From Aptenodytes patagonicus (taxonomy: Eukaryota > Chordata > Aves > Sphenisciformes > Spheniscidae), in assembly GCF_965638725.1 (NCBI RefSeq), contig NC_134950.1, forward strand, positions 22,968,932 through 23,032,931: a stretch of 64,000 nucleotides of DNA. The letters run 5' to 3'. The notes below the pieces were generated by a model. That model did not search any database, had not been told where the DNA came from, and saw only the letters and a list, made by a program, of their open reading frames with translations. A program made the translations under genes and the position numbers. This document shows, in pieces, positions 1-11,277 of the stretch (its first letter is position 1; every line of letters begins with the position of its first letter).

Positions 1-3000
1 TCCTTGAAACTTGGTGTGCTTCTTTCCAAAGAGCCCACCTGGTGATGAGGGGACATGAATGACTGTTAACGCATTCCCTGCTTCACATTTTATTTCCTGA
101 AATACTGCATATAATTCCATTGATTTTGCAATTATTGTAGTGGATACTAATATTGCAGGGGTTTTATTATTATTATATTTAAATAATGTTATTTTTAATA
201 GTGTTCCAGCATGTTAAATTCTAAGCACATTCTCGGCAAGGAGTCTCTGTAGCTCATGGCTCCTCCTCTCACAGCTTAGTTGCTTCAGTTGATGCTGTGA
301 CTGCCATTACAGTGACACTTTCAGAGCATCACTCAAGCACATTAATGCAGCTTTAATTACTGATACGGTTACCCTGCCAATATACTAGTTCCACTGTACC
401 ATCCAGATAATCCTTCATGGGCATTTATGTTTATGTATTTACCCACAGCACAAAATCACTTGACCTTTAGTAAAGTTTGTTGCTTTATCTCTCTGTACCA
501 CGCTCCATACAGTCTTCTCAAAATTTATTCCTCGCAGGTTGAAAAGCCATCATTTCTACTGTCTTATTATGAAAACCTGAACTTCTGGTCTGGGGTTTGG
601 GTTGACTTTTTCCTTTTTATTTTCCCCTGTAGCTTCTTTGGAATATCAGGATTCTGATCTGCCTGCAAACCCCAAGTAGTTAAATACAACTTCGGGCAGT
701 TTTTCTGCTTAAGGGCATGATTTTGGGTTGCTCATTATGACAGCCTTGCAGTACCAATTGTTATCTGGCATGGGTAGGTATATAACGCTGCATTTTCATT
801 GGAATCTCACTCATTTATTCTCTGTTCTGCGAGTACTGGAAGCTTAACATGTCATTAGTATTCTTTGTGGTCTTTTGAAAAATATCAGCTGAATCATTAT
901 AACACAAGGAAAATGGGTACCTCTCAAATTTGTCTCAAGTTTCCCTCCTATTAGGGCATGAAACTATGTGAAAACTTCATTTTTTGGCTTGAGCCAAAAG
1001 CAGTTGCACGTAGAGCTGAACATTAATGAAAACTAATTACGCCGTCCTCAGCTTCCCGGCAGTGGAAGAAAAGAGGAGTTATCAGAGGAGGATGAGCCAA
1101 GAGAATGACCTGGTTTTCCAACACTGTGCACAGAGAGAGACATAAGCCGCAGCTGATGAGGAATGCTAATGGTATCGTGCAGCTGGCATTTCGCGCTAAA
1201 GCAAGCAGCCACAGTGACAGCTTGGTACCGCCATCAGAAGAAATCAGCACCCGTCTTGCGGGAAGCAGAGCTGCATGCTTTCTCATCAATGTCCTAAGGG
1301 ATTTCACTGCAGCACTTTATCATTACCTTTATTTTATACTTCACTCATTAGGTCATTAAGGATGCCATGTGAACGCGATTTAAATCTCCCATATGGGACT
1401 CTGGCAAATGGAAACGTGCCGTGGGCCCCACGGCTTTGTGGTGTCACTGTCCCATAGAAGCTCGTCGAGGTTGTGGTAGGAAGAGACAATTTGCTCCATG
1501 GACATCAGCAGTAACCACATCTGCTTCCCACGATTTGTACCTTATTTTTCATACTGCAGAAGTCCTAGCTCACACTATCACATCCCCGTCTCCCTCCTTC
1601 TCCACAGCCCCAGGTTCTCCCCATATCCCCTAACACCCCTTGCCCACAGCAGCCTGCCAAGGGCTGGCCAGGGAGGAGGCAGCGCTGCGGCTGGTCCAAG
1701 CCATTGCTGTCTGACTTAACAGAGCAGATGATAGCTGAGCTCCTGCTGACGCCTCATCTCGGTGCAAGTGGTCACTCTGCTGCAGAAAAAAATGATGAGC
1801 AGAATGTGAGTTTTATCCAGTGCGCTCCTACCAAAAGAAGAGGACTCTATTTGCTAAATAAATCCTTTTTACTTGGAAGAAAGAGTTGAAGACCAGACCT
1901 GCTGCAGGTGGGACTTTTAACATGACTCCCTAGAAAAAGACAGGTGCTACCCTGGAGAAATGCAGAGACTTTGGAGTGATAAAATCACAGAGCTGTATCC
2001 AACCGGAGCCAAGGGGAAGGTATAGCGAATATGATGGATTGCCTTTGCTGCAATGATAGACTGCTACTATTGGTATCTGTAGCCTTCCCTCAAACTGAAA
2101 AAGAAGCAGCTGTCTGACGCTTTCTGGTATTTCTGTTGGAAAACTGAAATTTAGAAGTCATGTATCATCTGTCAAAAATCTTTATGAATCTTGCTGTGAT
2201 AAATGCAGGGGTGATGAATACGTACTACAGAGTTTTGCAGCAGAGAAGCAGAGCTTGCTGTTTCAGGCAGCCCTAGCCCAGTCATGCGGAGTTTGTTGGG
2301 GGCTCCTTTATCTAGACAGAGAACCTCAAGGAAATGTTATCCCAGCCAAAAGGCTGGCAGGAGACAGGATGTTATCTGGGTGATGGGAATATTCTTCTGA
2401 CCAGAATTTAGAAACCAGATGGCTTACAGAGACAATAACAAGACAGAGCTTTAGAGTAAAGGGTACCAAACACAGCAGCGTCTTAGCTGTGGTCCTGCAA
2501 GTGGGATTACCCATGTCAAATCTTCTTGTTGCGGCTGCCATTTTTATTCAAGGTGAACAGATTTATGAACACGTTGTATGGACAGCAGAATAAGAAGGAT
2601 GATTTGAATGTCTAGTCCATTTCTTCTTCTCCTCGGGAAAAATGCTAAGATGCCCTTACATCCTCATTTCTACATAGTCCTTGGCAGAAGGGACAATCCA
2701 TGGTTGCTAATTTTTAAGATTTTACTGAGAACAATAAGGTACTTGAGGTGTTTTTAAGTGTTCATCAGGAAACACTGGTACATTTTCTGAGTTTGCCTTT
2801 ATCCCTAGTGATCACCTCTTCCTATCATCTTCAGAGGGATTAAACTGTTAAGAAGAGTCCCCTGCACAACAAGGAACAAGAAAACGTGGAGCTCAGAAAA
2901 TGGGGAAAGGTACTAGGATGAGAAAAGATCCCTGAGGAATTAGAAAAATAGAAAGAAGAAGAAACATTAGGGGAATTGGCAGAAGAGTGTAAGACTAGAG

Positions 3001-4437
3001 ATATGCCTGGTGGGGCTGCAGCCAGGCATGGGTGGAAGAGGGAGGGGAGGAAGGACTGGGAGAGCAAAGGGGGGTTGGGAGGGGGCAGGTGAGGGGATGG
3101 GAATTGGGGCAGAGCACCCCAGTGTAGGTGGCCCAGGGTCTGGCTTGTTGTTAGTAAGGTAACCACAGAAAAGGGGATTAAATGCCCCCTTCTGTAACCC
3201 CTCATGTTACGAAAGGAAAGAATTTTCTCTAAATAACAACCAGAATTTGCTGTGCCTGAATTATTTTGAAACCTGGAGTAAAACAAATCAAGGTGGGACA
3301 GACCTGTCCTTTGATGGTAGGAGGAAATTTGAATATGGGTGAAAAATATGAAGAAATTATTTTTTTATAAATCTTACCGTTGAATTTTTAAAGTCCCTGT
3401 GGTAATTTTGTGTTGCTCCTTTTTTTTTGAAGACTTGAGGCTGTCAGTGTAGTGTGGCACATTAAAAAACACAATACTCTTTCCCCTGTAGCAGTTAACT
3501 CTACAGGAAGACTTTCCACAGTCTTGGAGATCTGGTATTTTATGTGTGCCCTGCTTTTGCCACCATGGAATTTCAACAGGCATCGAAATATCAAAGCCTG
3601 ATGTTCACAAGGTAGCTTAATACCTTGCCTAAATGGTAAAATTTGGGTAAGTCATTTTTCCTTAAGTCCAGGTACTTATGTTTTCAGCCAAAATATGATT
3701 TCTGGTATCAGGTGCTCTGCTGCTGCCTCTTTTCAGCTTTTTATTTTGTAAGGCATTTACATTCCTCAGCTGGATTAGATCCACATAAAGAAGGCATATA
3801 CTGAAGGAAAGGGGTGATAATGGAAATTCAGAGTGCAGAGCAGTTGAGTAAGCTCCATGGCAAGCAACGTTGCAGTATAAGGGCTAACAATTCATAAGAT
3901 CAAATATTTGTATTCTCAGGGACTACACTCTCTTCATTAATTTGCAATTACCATGATAAGCTCATGATAAATTTCAGGGGGAAAAAAAAGTAATAATTCC
4001 CTTGTTAACAATTAGAAGAAGCATTATGTTAAAAATGCCATAAGAACATTTAAATACAGACATTTTCCTTAAGATTATATATTCATTAAGTGACTGTAAA
4101 TCACTAAGAGGGAGCATAATTAAGATATTTTATTTAGGTAATGATAAGAAATACATATAAAATTCTTACAGTTTAAGATTTCTTTGTGAAAATGATGACT
4201 TGGGCATTGACAAGGATTTATTAGATGAAACTTGTTCATGGAATGACTTTTTTTCTACACTTTAATAGCTCAATTTGAAACTTATCAGTTTGCCACGGTT
4301 TACGATATATTAGATTTGTTAAATGCAAGACTATAACCATTAGCTTTGGATAATAAATGGTCTGTTGTAAGAAATAATTTAGCATGTCATCAAAGCAAAT
4401 AGTAGAACTAATTGCATTCCATTTATCATTGGCCATG
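1..4437. other. Intergenic sequence, no gene recognised
   Basis: No long or domain-bearing open reading frame and no convincing chain of splice sites was seen. The minus-strand frame at 2840-3286 is low-complexity Ser/Pro/Phe sequence made by a purine-rich G-run stretch around 3000-3120 and is not treated as coding. The segment ends at the left edge of the ERVL provirus. Confidence 0.6.
3031..3115 (+). other. G-rich tract with several G-runs
   Basis: Multiple runs of three to six guanines separated by short spacers occur on the plus strand, a pattern compatible with a G-quadruplex. No other function can be assigned. Confidence 0.4.
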
Positions 4438-4563
4438 TGTTGTGGTTTAACCCGGCAGGCAGCTAAACACCACACAGCCGTTCGCTCACTCCCCACCCCG
4501 CAGTGGATTGGGGGAGAGAATCAGGGAAAAAAAAGTAAAATTCGTGGGTTGAGATAAAGACAG

Positions 4564-4569
4564 TTTAAT
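4564..4569 (-). terminator. LTR polyadenylation hexamer (ATTAAA)
   Basis: ATTAAA on the minus strand of the 3' LTR, in the position expected for the R region. The same hexamer is at 11409-11404 in the 5' LTR. Confidence 0.5.
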
Positions 4570-4733
4570 AGGACAGCAAAAGGAAGCAAAAATAATAATA
4601 ATGATAAAAGACTATACAAAACAAGTGATGCACAATGCAGTTGCTCACCACCCGCTAACCGATGCCCAGCCAGTTCCTGAGCTGCGCCCGCGCCCCCCCA
4701 GCCAACTCTCCCCCCCAGTTTTTTTCTTCAGCA

Positions 4734-4741
4734 TGACGTCA
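4734..4741. promoter_or_regulatory. CRE-like palindrome in the 3' LTR
   Basis: The sequence is TGACGTCA, the consensus CREB/ATF site, in the U3 portion of the LTR. An identical copy lies at 11574-11581. Function is inferred from the motif only. Confidence 0.5.
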
Positions 4742-5000
4742 TATGGTATGGAATATCCCTTTGGCCAGTTTGGGTCAGCTGTCCTGGCTGTGCCCCCTCC
4801 CAGCTTCCTGTGCACCTCCAGCCTCCTCTTTGGCAAGGCAGTATGAGAAGCTGAAAAGTCCTTGATTTAGTGTAAGCACTGCTCAGCAACAACTAAGACA
4901 TCAGTGTGTTATAAACATTATTCTCATCCTAAATCCAAAACACAGCACTACACCAGCTGCTAGGAAGAAAAGTAACTCTATCCCAGCCAAAACCAGGACA

Positions 5001-5015
5001 GTATCCACCCCTTAC
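5001..5015 (-). other. Polypurine tract of the provirus
   Basis: On the minus strand the bases just before the 3' LTR read GTAAGGGGTGGATAC. The purine-rich run AAGGGGTGGA directly abutting the LTR is where plus-strand DNA synthesis is primed in retroviruses. Confidence 0.65.
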
Positions 5016-5482
5016 TCTACACCATCTACGTCATGCCCAGGTCCCACACTTTCCAATACATTCCAATTAATCACCACCACTTTTCCTGTCTTTTGATATA
5101 CACACACAGATATCATTCCCTTAGTCTATGGGCCATCCCTATAAAATGTCCATTGAGTTCATTTAGTCCATGACTTTGGGCTCCATCTGTCATAACAGTC
5201 CTTCAGGGCAGGAGAGATGGTGTGTGGTGTTGCATTGTTGCACGTTGAAGACAGTTCTGGTTCCATCATTGCTGCACTTGTCTGGTTCTATCATTGCTGC
5301 ACTTTGCTCGGTTTCATCAAAGTTCATTCTTCATTAATTTAGGTGATTCTTACTGTAATACTGTTGATATGGCATATAGCAACCATAGTAGTGATGACAT
5401 ACAATATTATATAGCAATTAACATCATACAACTTAGTTCCTTGGCTATTCTCACCCAAAATCAAATCCCATTGAGGTACACA
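5016..5482 (-). other. Proviral segment between integrase and 3' LTR, no env
   Basis: About 470 bp without an open frame of note on the proviral strand. It is too short for an envelope gene and shows no recognisable dUTPase. It acts as a 3' untranslated stretch of the provirus. Confidence 0.6.
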
Positions 5483-6595
5483 TCAGACTTCCCCATTCAC
5501 CCACAACACCCACCAAGTGCACCCAGGTCCTTGAGCAAAAGCAATCCCACGGGTGGGTTTGCCTTTGCCCGAGGCAGGAATAACCCAGACTGTCTTACCC
5601 AGCATATTTTTTACACGCACTACAGGGACTTTATCCCCTTCTACAGTATGTAAAAGTTTTGACTGGGCAGGGCCAGCTCGATTGGCAGATCCCCTCGTGT
5701 TGACTAACCAGGTGGCTTTTGCTAAATGTGTGTCCCAATGTTTGAACGTCCCAGCACCCATTGCTCTCAGCGTAGTCTTTAACAGTCCATTGTGTCGTTT
5801 GATTTTCCCGGAGGCTGGTGCATGATAGGGGATGTGATGTACCCACTCAACGCCGTGCTCTTTGGCCCAGGTGCCTATGAGGTTGTTTTGGAAATGAGTC
5901 CCGTTGTCTGACTCAATTCTTTCTGGGGTGCCATGTCACCATAAGACTTGCTTCTCCAGGCCCAGGATAGTGTTCTGGGCGGTGGCATGGGGCACGGGAT
6001 ATGTGTCCAGCCAGCCGGTGGTTGCTTCCACCATGGTGAGCACATGGCGCTTGCCTTGGTGGGTTTGTGGGAGTGTGATATAACCAATCTGCCAGGCCAC
6101 CCCATATTTATATTTCAGCCATCGTCCTCCATACCAGAGGGGCTTTAACCACTTGGCTTGCTTGATCGCAGCGCGTGTTTCACATTCATGGATAACCTGT
6201 GCAATAGTGTCCATGGTCAAGTCCACCCCTTGATCACGAGCCCATCTATATGTTGCATCTCTTCCTCGATGGCCTGAGGTGTCATGGGCCCACCGAGCTA
6301 TAAATAATTCACCCTTATGTTGCCAGCCCAGATCCAGCTGAGCCACTTCAATCTTAGCAGCCTCATCTACCTGCTGGTTGTTTTGAAGTTCTCCAGTGGC
6401 CCGACTCTTGGGTACGTGAGCATCTACGTGACGGACTTTTACAACCAGGTTCTCTACCCGGGCAGCAATATCTTGCCACAATGCGGCAGCCCAGATGGGT
6501 TTGCCTCTGCGCTGCCATTTGCTCTGCTCCCATTGCTGCAACCACCCCCACAGGGCCTTTGCCACCATCCATGAGTCAGTATAGAGAGAGGGCAC
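5483..6595 (-). pseudogene. ERVL RNase H end and integrase, with in-frame stop
   Basis: This continues the reading frame of the RT pseudogene. The first residues (YTDSW, then VRHVDAH and NQQVDEAAK) are the end of RNase H. The integrase zinc-finger region follows: AHDTSGH gives the histidine pair, but the cysteine pair is broken because ECETR has Arg where the second Cys is expected. The core has TMVEATTGW at the first acidic position and ESDNGTHF at the second; at the third the sequence reads SGKIKRHNG, with Lys in place of the catalytic Glu. An in-frame stop at 5936-5938 splits the core. The C-terminal DNA-binding part runs to a stop at 5483. The gene cannot make a working integrase. Confidence 0.88.
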
Positions 6596-6607
6596 TGGCC
6601 ACTTTTC

Positions 6608-7939
6608 TCATTCAGCAATGTCTAAAGCCAGCTGGATGGCTTTCACCTCTGCAAACTGACTCGATTCACCTTCTCCTTCAGCAGTTTCTGTGACTTGACG
6701 TATAGGACCCCATACAGCAGCCTTCCACCTCCGATGCTTTCCCACAAGACGACAGGACCCATCAGTGAACAGGGCATATGGCTTCTCTTTTTCTGGTAGT
6801 TTATTATACAGTGGGGCCTCTTCAGCACGCGTCACCTCCTCCTCTGGCGATATTCCAAAATCTTTGCCTTCTGGCCAGTCCATGATCACTTCCAAGATTC
6901 CTGGGCAACTGGGGTTTCCTATTCGAGCCCGTTGTGTGATCAGTGTGACCCACTTACTCCACGTAGCATCAGTTGCAGGATGTGTAGAGGGGATCCTCCC
7001 TTTGAACATCCAGCCCAGCACCGGCAGTCGGGGTGCCAGGAGGAGCTCTGCTTCAGTACCAATCGCTTCCAAAGCAGCTCGAACCCCTTCATATGCTGCC
7101 AATATCTCTTCTTCAGTTGGAGTATAGCGGGCCTCGGATCCTCTGTATCCCCCACTCCCAAGCCCTAGGGGTCGGCCTCGAGTCTCCCCTGGTGCTTTCT
7201 GCCAGAGGCTCCAGGTAGGGCTGTTCTCCCCGGCTGCGGTGTAGAGCACATTTTTTACATCTTGTCCTGCCTGGACTGGCCCAAGTGCTACTGCATGAAC
7301 TATCTCCCATTTAATTTGTTCAAAGGCTTGTCGTTGCTCAGGGCCCCATTTGAAATCGTTCTTCTGGGTCACTTGGTAGAGAAGGCTTACAATCAGACTG
7401 TAATTTGGAATATGCATTCTCCAAAAACCCATAACGCCTAAGAAAGCTTGCGTTTCCTTTTTGCTAGTTGGTGGAGACATGGCTGTTATTTTGTTGATCA
7501 CATCCATTGGGATCTGATGACGTCCATCTTGCCATTTTTGTCCTAAAAACTGGATCTCCTGTGCAGGTCCCTTGACCTTCCTTTGTTTTATGGCAAAACT
7601 GGCCTTCAGAAGGATTTGGGCTATTTTCTTCCTTTTCTCAAAAACTTCTTCTGCTGTGTTGCCCCACACAATGACGTCATCAATGCATTGCAGGTGTTCT
7701 GGAGCTTCACCCTGTTCCAGTGCAGTCTGGATCAGTCCATGGCAAATGGTGGGGCTGTGTTTCCACCCCTGGGGCATTTGGTTCCAGGTGTACTGGACGC
7801 CCCTCCAAGTGAAAGCAAACTGTGGTCTGCACTCCGCTGCCAAAGGGATTGGGAAAAACACATTAGCGATATCAGCTGTGGCATACCACTTGGCTGCCTT
7901 TCGCTCCAGTTTGTACTGAAGTTCTAGCATGTCCGGCAT
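6608..7939 (-). pseudogene. ERVL reverse transcriptase and RNase H (pol), defective
   Basis: This 443-residue frame is most of the polymerase. Motif A appears as ATADIANVFFPIPL with its Asp intact, followed by the fingers/palm motif MPQGWKHSPTIC. The active-site motif reads CIDDV, with Cys where Tyr or a similar residue is usual. RNase H starts at YALFTDGS with the first catalytic Asp, and the catalytic Glu lies in SSQFAEVKA. The frame ends at an in-frame TGA (6608-6610), after which RNase H continues in the same frame. The N-terminal part of RT is separated from this piece by the nested CR1 insertion. Confidence 0.9.
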
Positions 7940-7979
7940 GGCAGCACTCAGTGGTGGCGTGACTTCATTCAGGCCATAA

Positions 7980-8485
7980 TAGAATCATAGAATCATAGAA
8001 TCATTGAGGTTGGAAAAGACCTCTAAGATCATCGAGTCCAACCGTCGACCCAACACCACCATGCCCACTAAACCATGTCCCTAAGTGCCTCATCTACTCG
8101 TCTTTTAAATACCTCCAGGGATGGGGACTCCACCACTTCCCTGGGCAGCCTCTTCCAATGTTTCACCACTCTTTCAGTAAAGACATTTTTCCTCACATCC
8201 AATCTAAACCTCCCCTGGCGCAACTTGAGGCCATTTCCTCTCGTCCTATCGCTAGTTACTTGGGAGAAGAGACCGACACCCACCTCGCTACAACCTCCTT
8301 TCAGGTAGTTATAGAGAGCGATGAGGTCTCCCCTGAGCCTCCTTTTCTGCAGGCTAAACAACCCCAGTTCCCTCAGCCGCTCCTCATAAGACTTGTTCTC
8401 CAGACCCCTCACCAGCCTCGTTGCCCTTCTCTGGACACGCTCCAGCACCTTGATGTCCTTCTTGTAGTGAGGGGCCCAAAACTGA
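7980..8485 (-). mobile_element. CR1 LINE 3' fragment nested in ERVL pol
   Basis: The minus strand encodes the carboxy end of the CR1 reverse transcriptase protein ([50 protein letters not shown]) and ends in the CR1 3' tail, seen on the plus strand as tandem ATAGAATC units at 7980-8006. The proviral RT frame (RLTVD) stops at the 5' edge near 8490 and resumes (GLNEV) just beyond 7975. The fragment therefore interrupts RT. It is 5'-truncated, as nearly all CR1 copies are. Confidence 0.92.
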
Positions 8486-9009
8486 TGGTCTACTGTTAGT
8501 CTCCACTCTCCATTAGACTTTCGCACTGGTCATGTGGGACTGTTAAAGGGTGAATGAGTCTTGCTGATCACTCCTTGCCTCTCCAGTCGACAGATCAGCT
8601 TATGGATGGGAATCAGGGAGTCTTGACTGGTGTGATATTGCCACCGGTGCATTGTTGTGGTAGCGATTGGCACCTGTTGTTCTTTGACCCTCAGCAACCC
8701 CACAACAGAAGGGTCCTCCAAGAGACCAGGCAAGGTAGACAGCTGTTTAATTTCCTCCATCTCCAAGGCAGCTATACCAAAAGCCCACCGGTACCCTTTT
8801 GGGTCCTTGAAATACCCTCTCCTGAGGTAGTCTATGCCAAGGATGCACGGAGCATCTGGGCCAGTCACAATGGGGTGCTTCTGCCACTCATTCCCAGTTA
8901 GACTCACTTCAGCCTCCAATACAGTTAGCTGTTGGGATCCCCCCGTCACCCCAGAAGTACAGATGGGTTCTGCCCCTCTATAGCTTGATGGCATTAGGGT
9001 ACACTGCAC
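8486..9009 (-). pseudogene. ERVL protease remnant and N-terminus of RT
   Basis: The frame from about 9009 contains the C-terminal half of a retroviral aspartic protease (the flap-distal CILGIDYL motif), a linker, and the first RT residues (ICRLERQGVISKTHSPFNSP, then [11 protein letters not shown]) up to the CR1 insertion. A stop lies at 8530-8532. The protease active-site region near 9005-9020 reads VTGA in a different frame, so the catalytic Asp is lost and a frameshift follows. The start shown is not a real initiation codon. Confidence 0.8.
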
Positions 9010-9124
9010 CGGTGACTACTAGAGCCTTATACTCCTGCAGGTCTGATGTACCAGGCCATCGAATCCACACAGTCCAGTAAACCCAGTTGTCCCCTTCCTC
9101 CACCTGGCTGGAGGCAGGGCCTCT

Positions 9125-10634
9125 TTAGTCCTGGTCATAGTATTCGTTACTCACTTCTCGTAAATGCGAATCAAAAGTCCCTTTATTAAGATTGGAAGTA
9201 AAATCAGCCCTTCTACTCTGTCTGGGGAACTGCCCACTGGAAACTGGAGCAGCAATTTTCCTGGAAGAACCCCCTTTTGTGATTGTTTTTCCCTGTAACT
9301 CATGTACCCGTGCCTCTAGGGTTGAGGTAGATTTTCCATCCCACTTCCTCATGTCCTCTCCGTGGTCACGCAGGTAAAACCACAGGGTGGTCCGTGGTGT
9401 GTACCCACTATATCCTCTCTCTTGAGCAGAGGGACGCTTACTCCTAATGGCTGAGATACTGGTTGGTACAGGTGGGGAGTAGGGCATATCCTCTTTGAAT
9501 TGCTGGAACTCCTGGGACAGTTTCTCCACAGCCGAGATGCAGGCCCGTAGGGAGGAAGAGAGACGTTCTTCGTGTTGCCAGAGTTGGCCAGCCAATTCAT
9601 CCACCGTTTGTCCCTCTCCATCTTTCCAGGTCATTACTGCCAATGAGTTGGCATATGATGCTGGTGCGCTCCGTACAAACTTCCACCACATGGGTCGTAT
9701 GCACTTGACTTCATCTGGATCTTTGGATAGCTGCTCATTGTTCAGGTCATCATAAATGACCTCCAGCACAGCTAATTCCCTCAGGTACTGGATACCTCTC
9801 TCCATGGTGGTCCACTTGCCTGGGTGACATATAACATCTTTCTTGAAGAGATAGCTTTCCTTCACCCCTGACAGGGGTCACCTCCAGAGGCTGAGGGCTT
9901 GTGCCCCTTTTCCAATTGCTTTGTCAATGCCCCCTTCCCTGGAAAGGGATCCCAGCTGCTTGGCTTCCCTACCCTCCAGTTCCAGGCTACTGGCCCAGTT
10001 ATCCCAGCATCGGAGCAGCCAGGTGACAATGTGCTCACCTGGACTATGGCTGAAATCTTTTTGCATTATCTCGCAGCTCACTCAGGGATAGGGATCAGGT
10101 GGTTACCATCTCATTTATGGGTTCTGCCTCTTCCTCCTCCTCTTCTCGTGATGGCCCTGCTTTGGAGTAGCCTGCCTTATCCACTTCTTCCTCTTTCCCC
10201 TTCTTAATAGGAGTTTCTTCCCATACTAAACGAGCTGAATTTCGCATCTGATTTTTCTTCTTGTGTATAGGAGCAACTGATACCAGCACAGGTTGGTTCT
10301 CTGGTTCAGCTGCAGTGTCTGTCGCCAGGGTTGGAGTAGCCGCAATGCCTGTTGCCGGGGCTGGAGTAGGCGCAGTGCCTGTCATTTTGTTGTCAGAGCC
10401 AGAGACCTTCTCTTCCCCTTGAGGGTACTGAATAGTGTTGAACAGGGCTCGGTAGGCATGGGTCAGGCCCCAGCATGTTGCAGTGATTTGTGTCTCTCTG
10501 GAATTGCCAGGGTGACAGCATACTTTTTCCAAATATTTTACTAGTTTTTTAGGATTCCGCACTTGTTCAGGGGTGAAGTTCCAAAACATTGGAGGTGCCC
10601 ACCGTCCTAGGTACTTGCCCATACTATCCCACAC
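9125..10634 (-). pseudogene. ERVL gag, split by frameshift and stops
   Basis: Three adjacent minus-strand frames form one degraded gag gene: 10095-10634, 9878-10081 and 9125-9865. The last two share a frame with stops between them; the first is in a different frame, so there is at least one frameshift near 10090. The first piece has an Ala/Thr/Pro-rich linker and an acidic run of glutamates. The last has a long charged helical stretch and Arg/Ser-rich C-terminus. No zinc-knuckle (CCHC) motif was seen. The assignment to gag rests on position between leader and protease and on overall character. Confidence 0.78.
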
Positions 10635-11252
10635 ACCCTGCCACTCATAACTATCCAGCCTCAGGGCAGATCTCTGGGTGGTATTCTTAAATAATTATTT
10701 AACCTTAAACAAGACCTGAACCACATTCAGGAGACAGAGCAATAGGACCATGCTGGTTTGAACGTCCCAAGGATATTCAAAATTCTCAAGAGCTGTTGTA
10801 ACTAGCCTGAAGGAGAAAGGGAAGGTGAAGGAGTGGGGGAAAGTGTGTCCCCCTGTTTCCCCAATAGATTGGTTCTCTGAGGAGAAAAGGTAAAGTGTAA
10901 TTATTAATAGTTTCTGAGAGATGGTTCTCAAAGTATGGAGATGATGGCAATGCCGAGTACAAATACCAGATTAGTCTCTCGACCAGTAATTTTATCATAT
11001 CATAAGCCAGTGTTACACAGTGCAGCAAGATGATATCCTTGATCCAGCCCCCAGAGGTGACAGACAGCACAACAGGGAACACGTACAGCAAGTAAGGTGT
11101 TACGTAACACAACTCTGAGACCAAGCACGACAACTCTGAGAGCAAATAAATCAACATTGTGACCAGAAACTATCAAACCAATATGATAAATGCTTATAAC
11201 AAATTTGCCTTAACATGCTCTGGTCATATCTGTTGTTATCTCAACCATTCGA
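10635..11252 (-). other. Proviral leader between PBS and gag
   Basis: About 620 bp of proviral leader without recognisable coding content. Overlapping short minus-strand frames here (10695-10931, 10786-11157) show no domain. Confidence 0.55.
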
Positions 11253-11270
11253 GCCCCATCTTGGGCACCA
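11253..11270 (-). other. Primer-binding site resembling tRNA-Lys type
   Basis: Seven bases inside the 5' LTR the minus strand reads TGGTGCCCAAGATGGGGC. This starts with the TGG that pairs with tRNA 3'-CCA and, from memory of the canonical lysine (1,2) PBS, differs from it at three of 18 positions. The tRNA identity is an inference. Confidence 0.6.
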
Positions 11271-11277
11271 AAAGGAC

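Larger units (their letters stand above)
4438..5000 (-). repeat. 3' LTR of the ERVL-like provirus
   Basis: It is 563 bp long, bounded by TG...CA on the plus strand (TGTTGTGG...CCAGGACA). It matches the right LTR except at 4457, 4946, 4948, 4951, 4959, 4972, 4979, 4981, 4989 and 4999. Reading on the minus strand, it carries a palindromic CRE-type site (4734-4741) and an ATTAAA polyadenylation hexamer (4569-4564). The small plus-strand frame at 4601-4846 also occurs in the other LTR and is incidental. Confidence 0.95.

Noticed and set aside
2840-3286. 148-residue minus-strand frame
   Set aside because: Ser/Pro/Phe-rich translation of a purine-rich G-run tract; no family resemblance.
4601-4846. 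81-residue frame repeated identically at 11441-11686
   Set aside because: It is duplicated only because it lies in the two LTRs. It is antisense to the provirus and has no domain.
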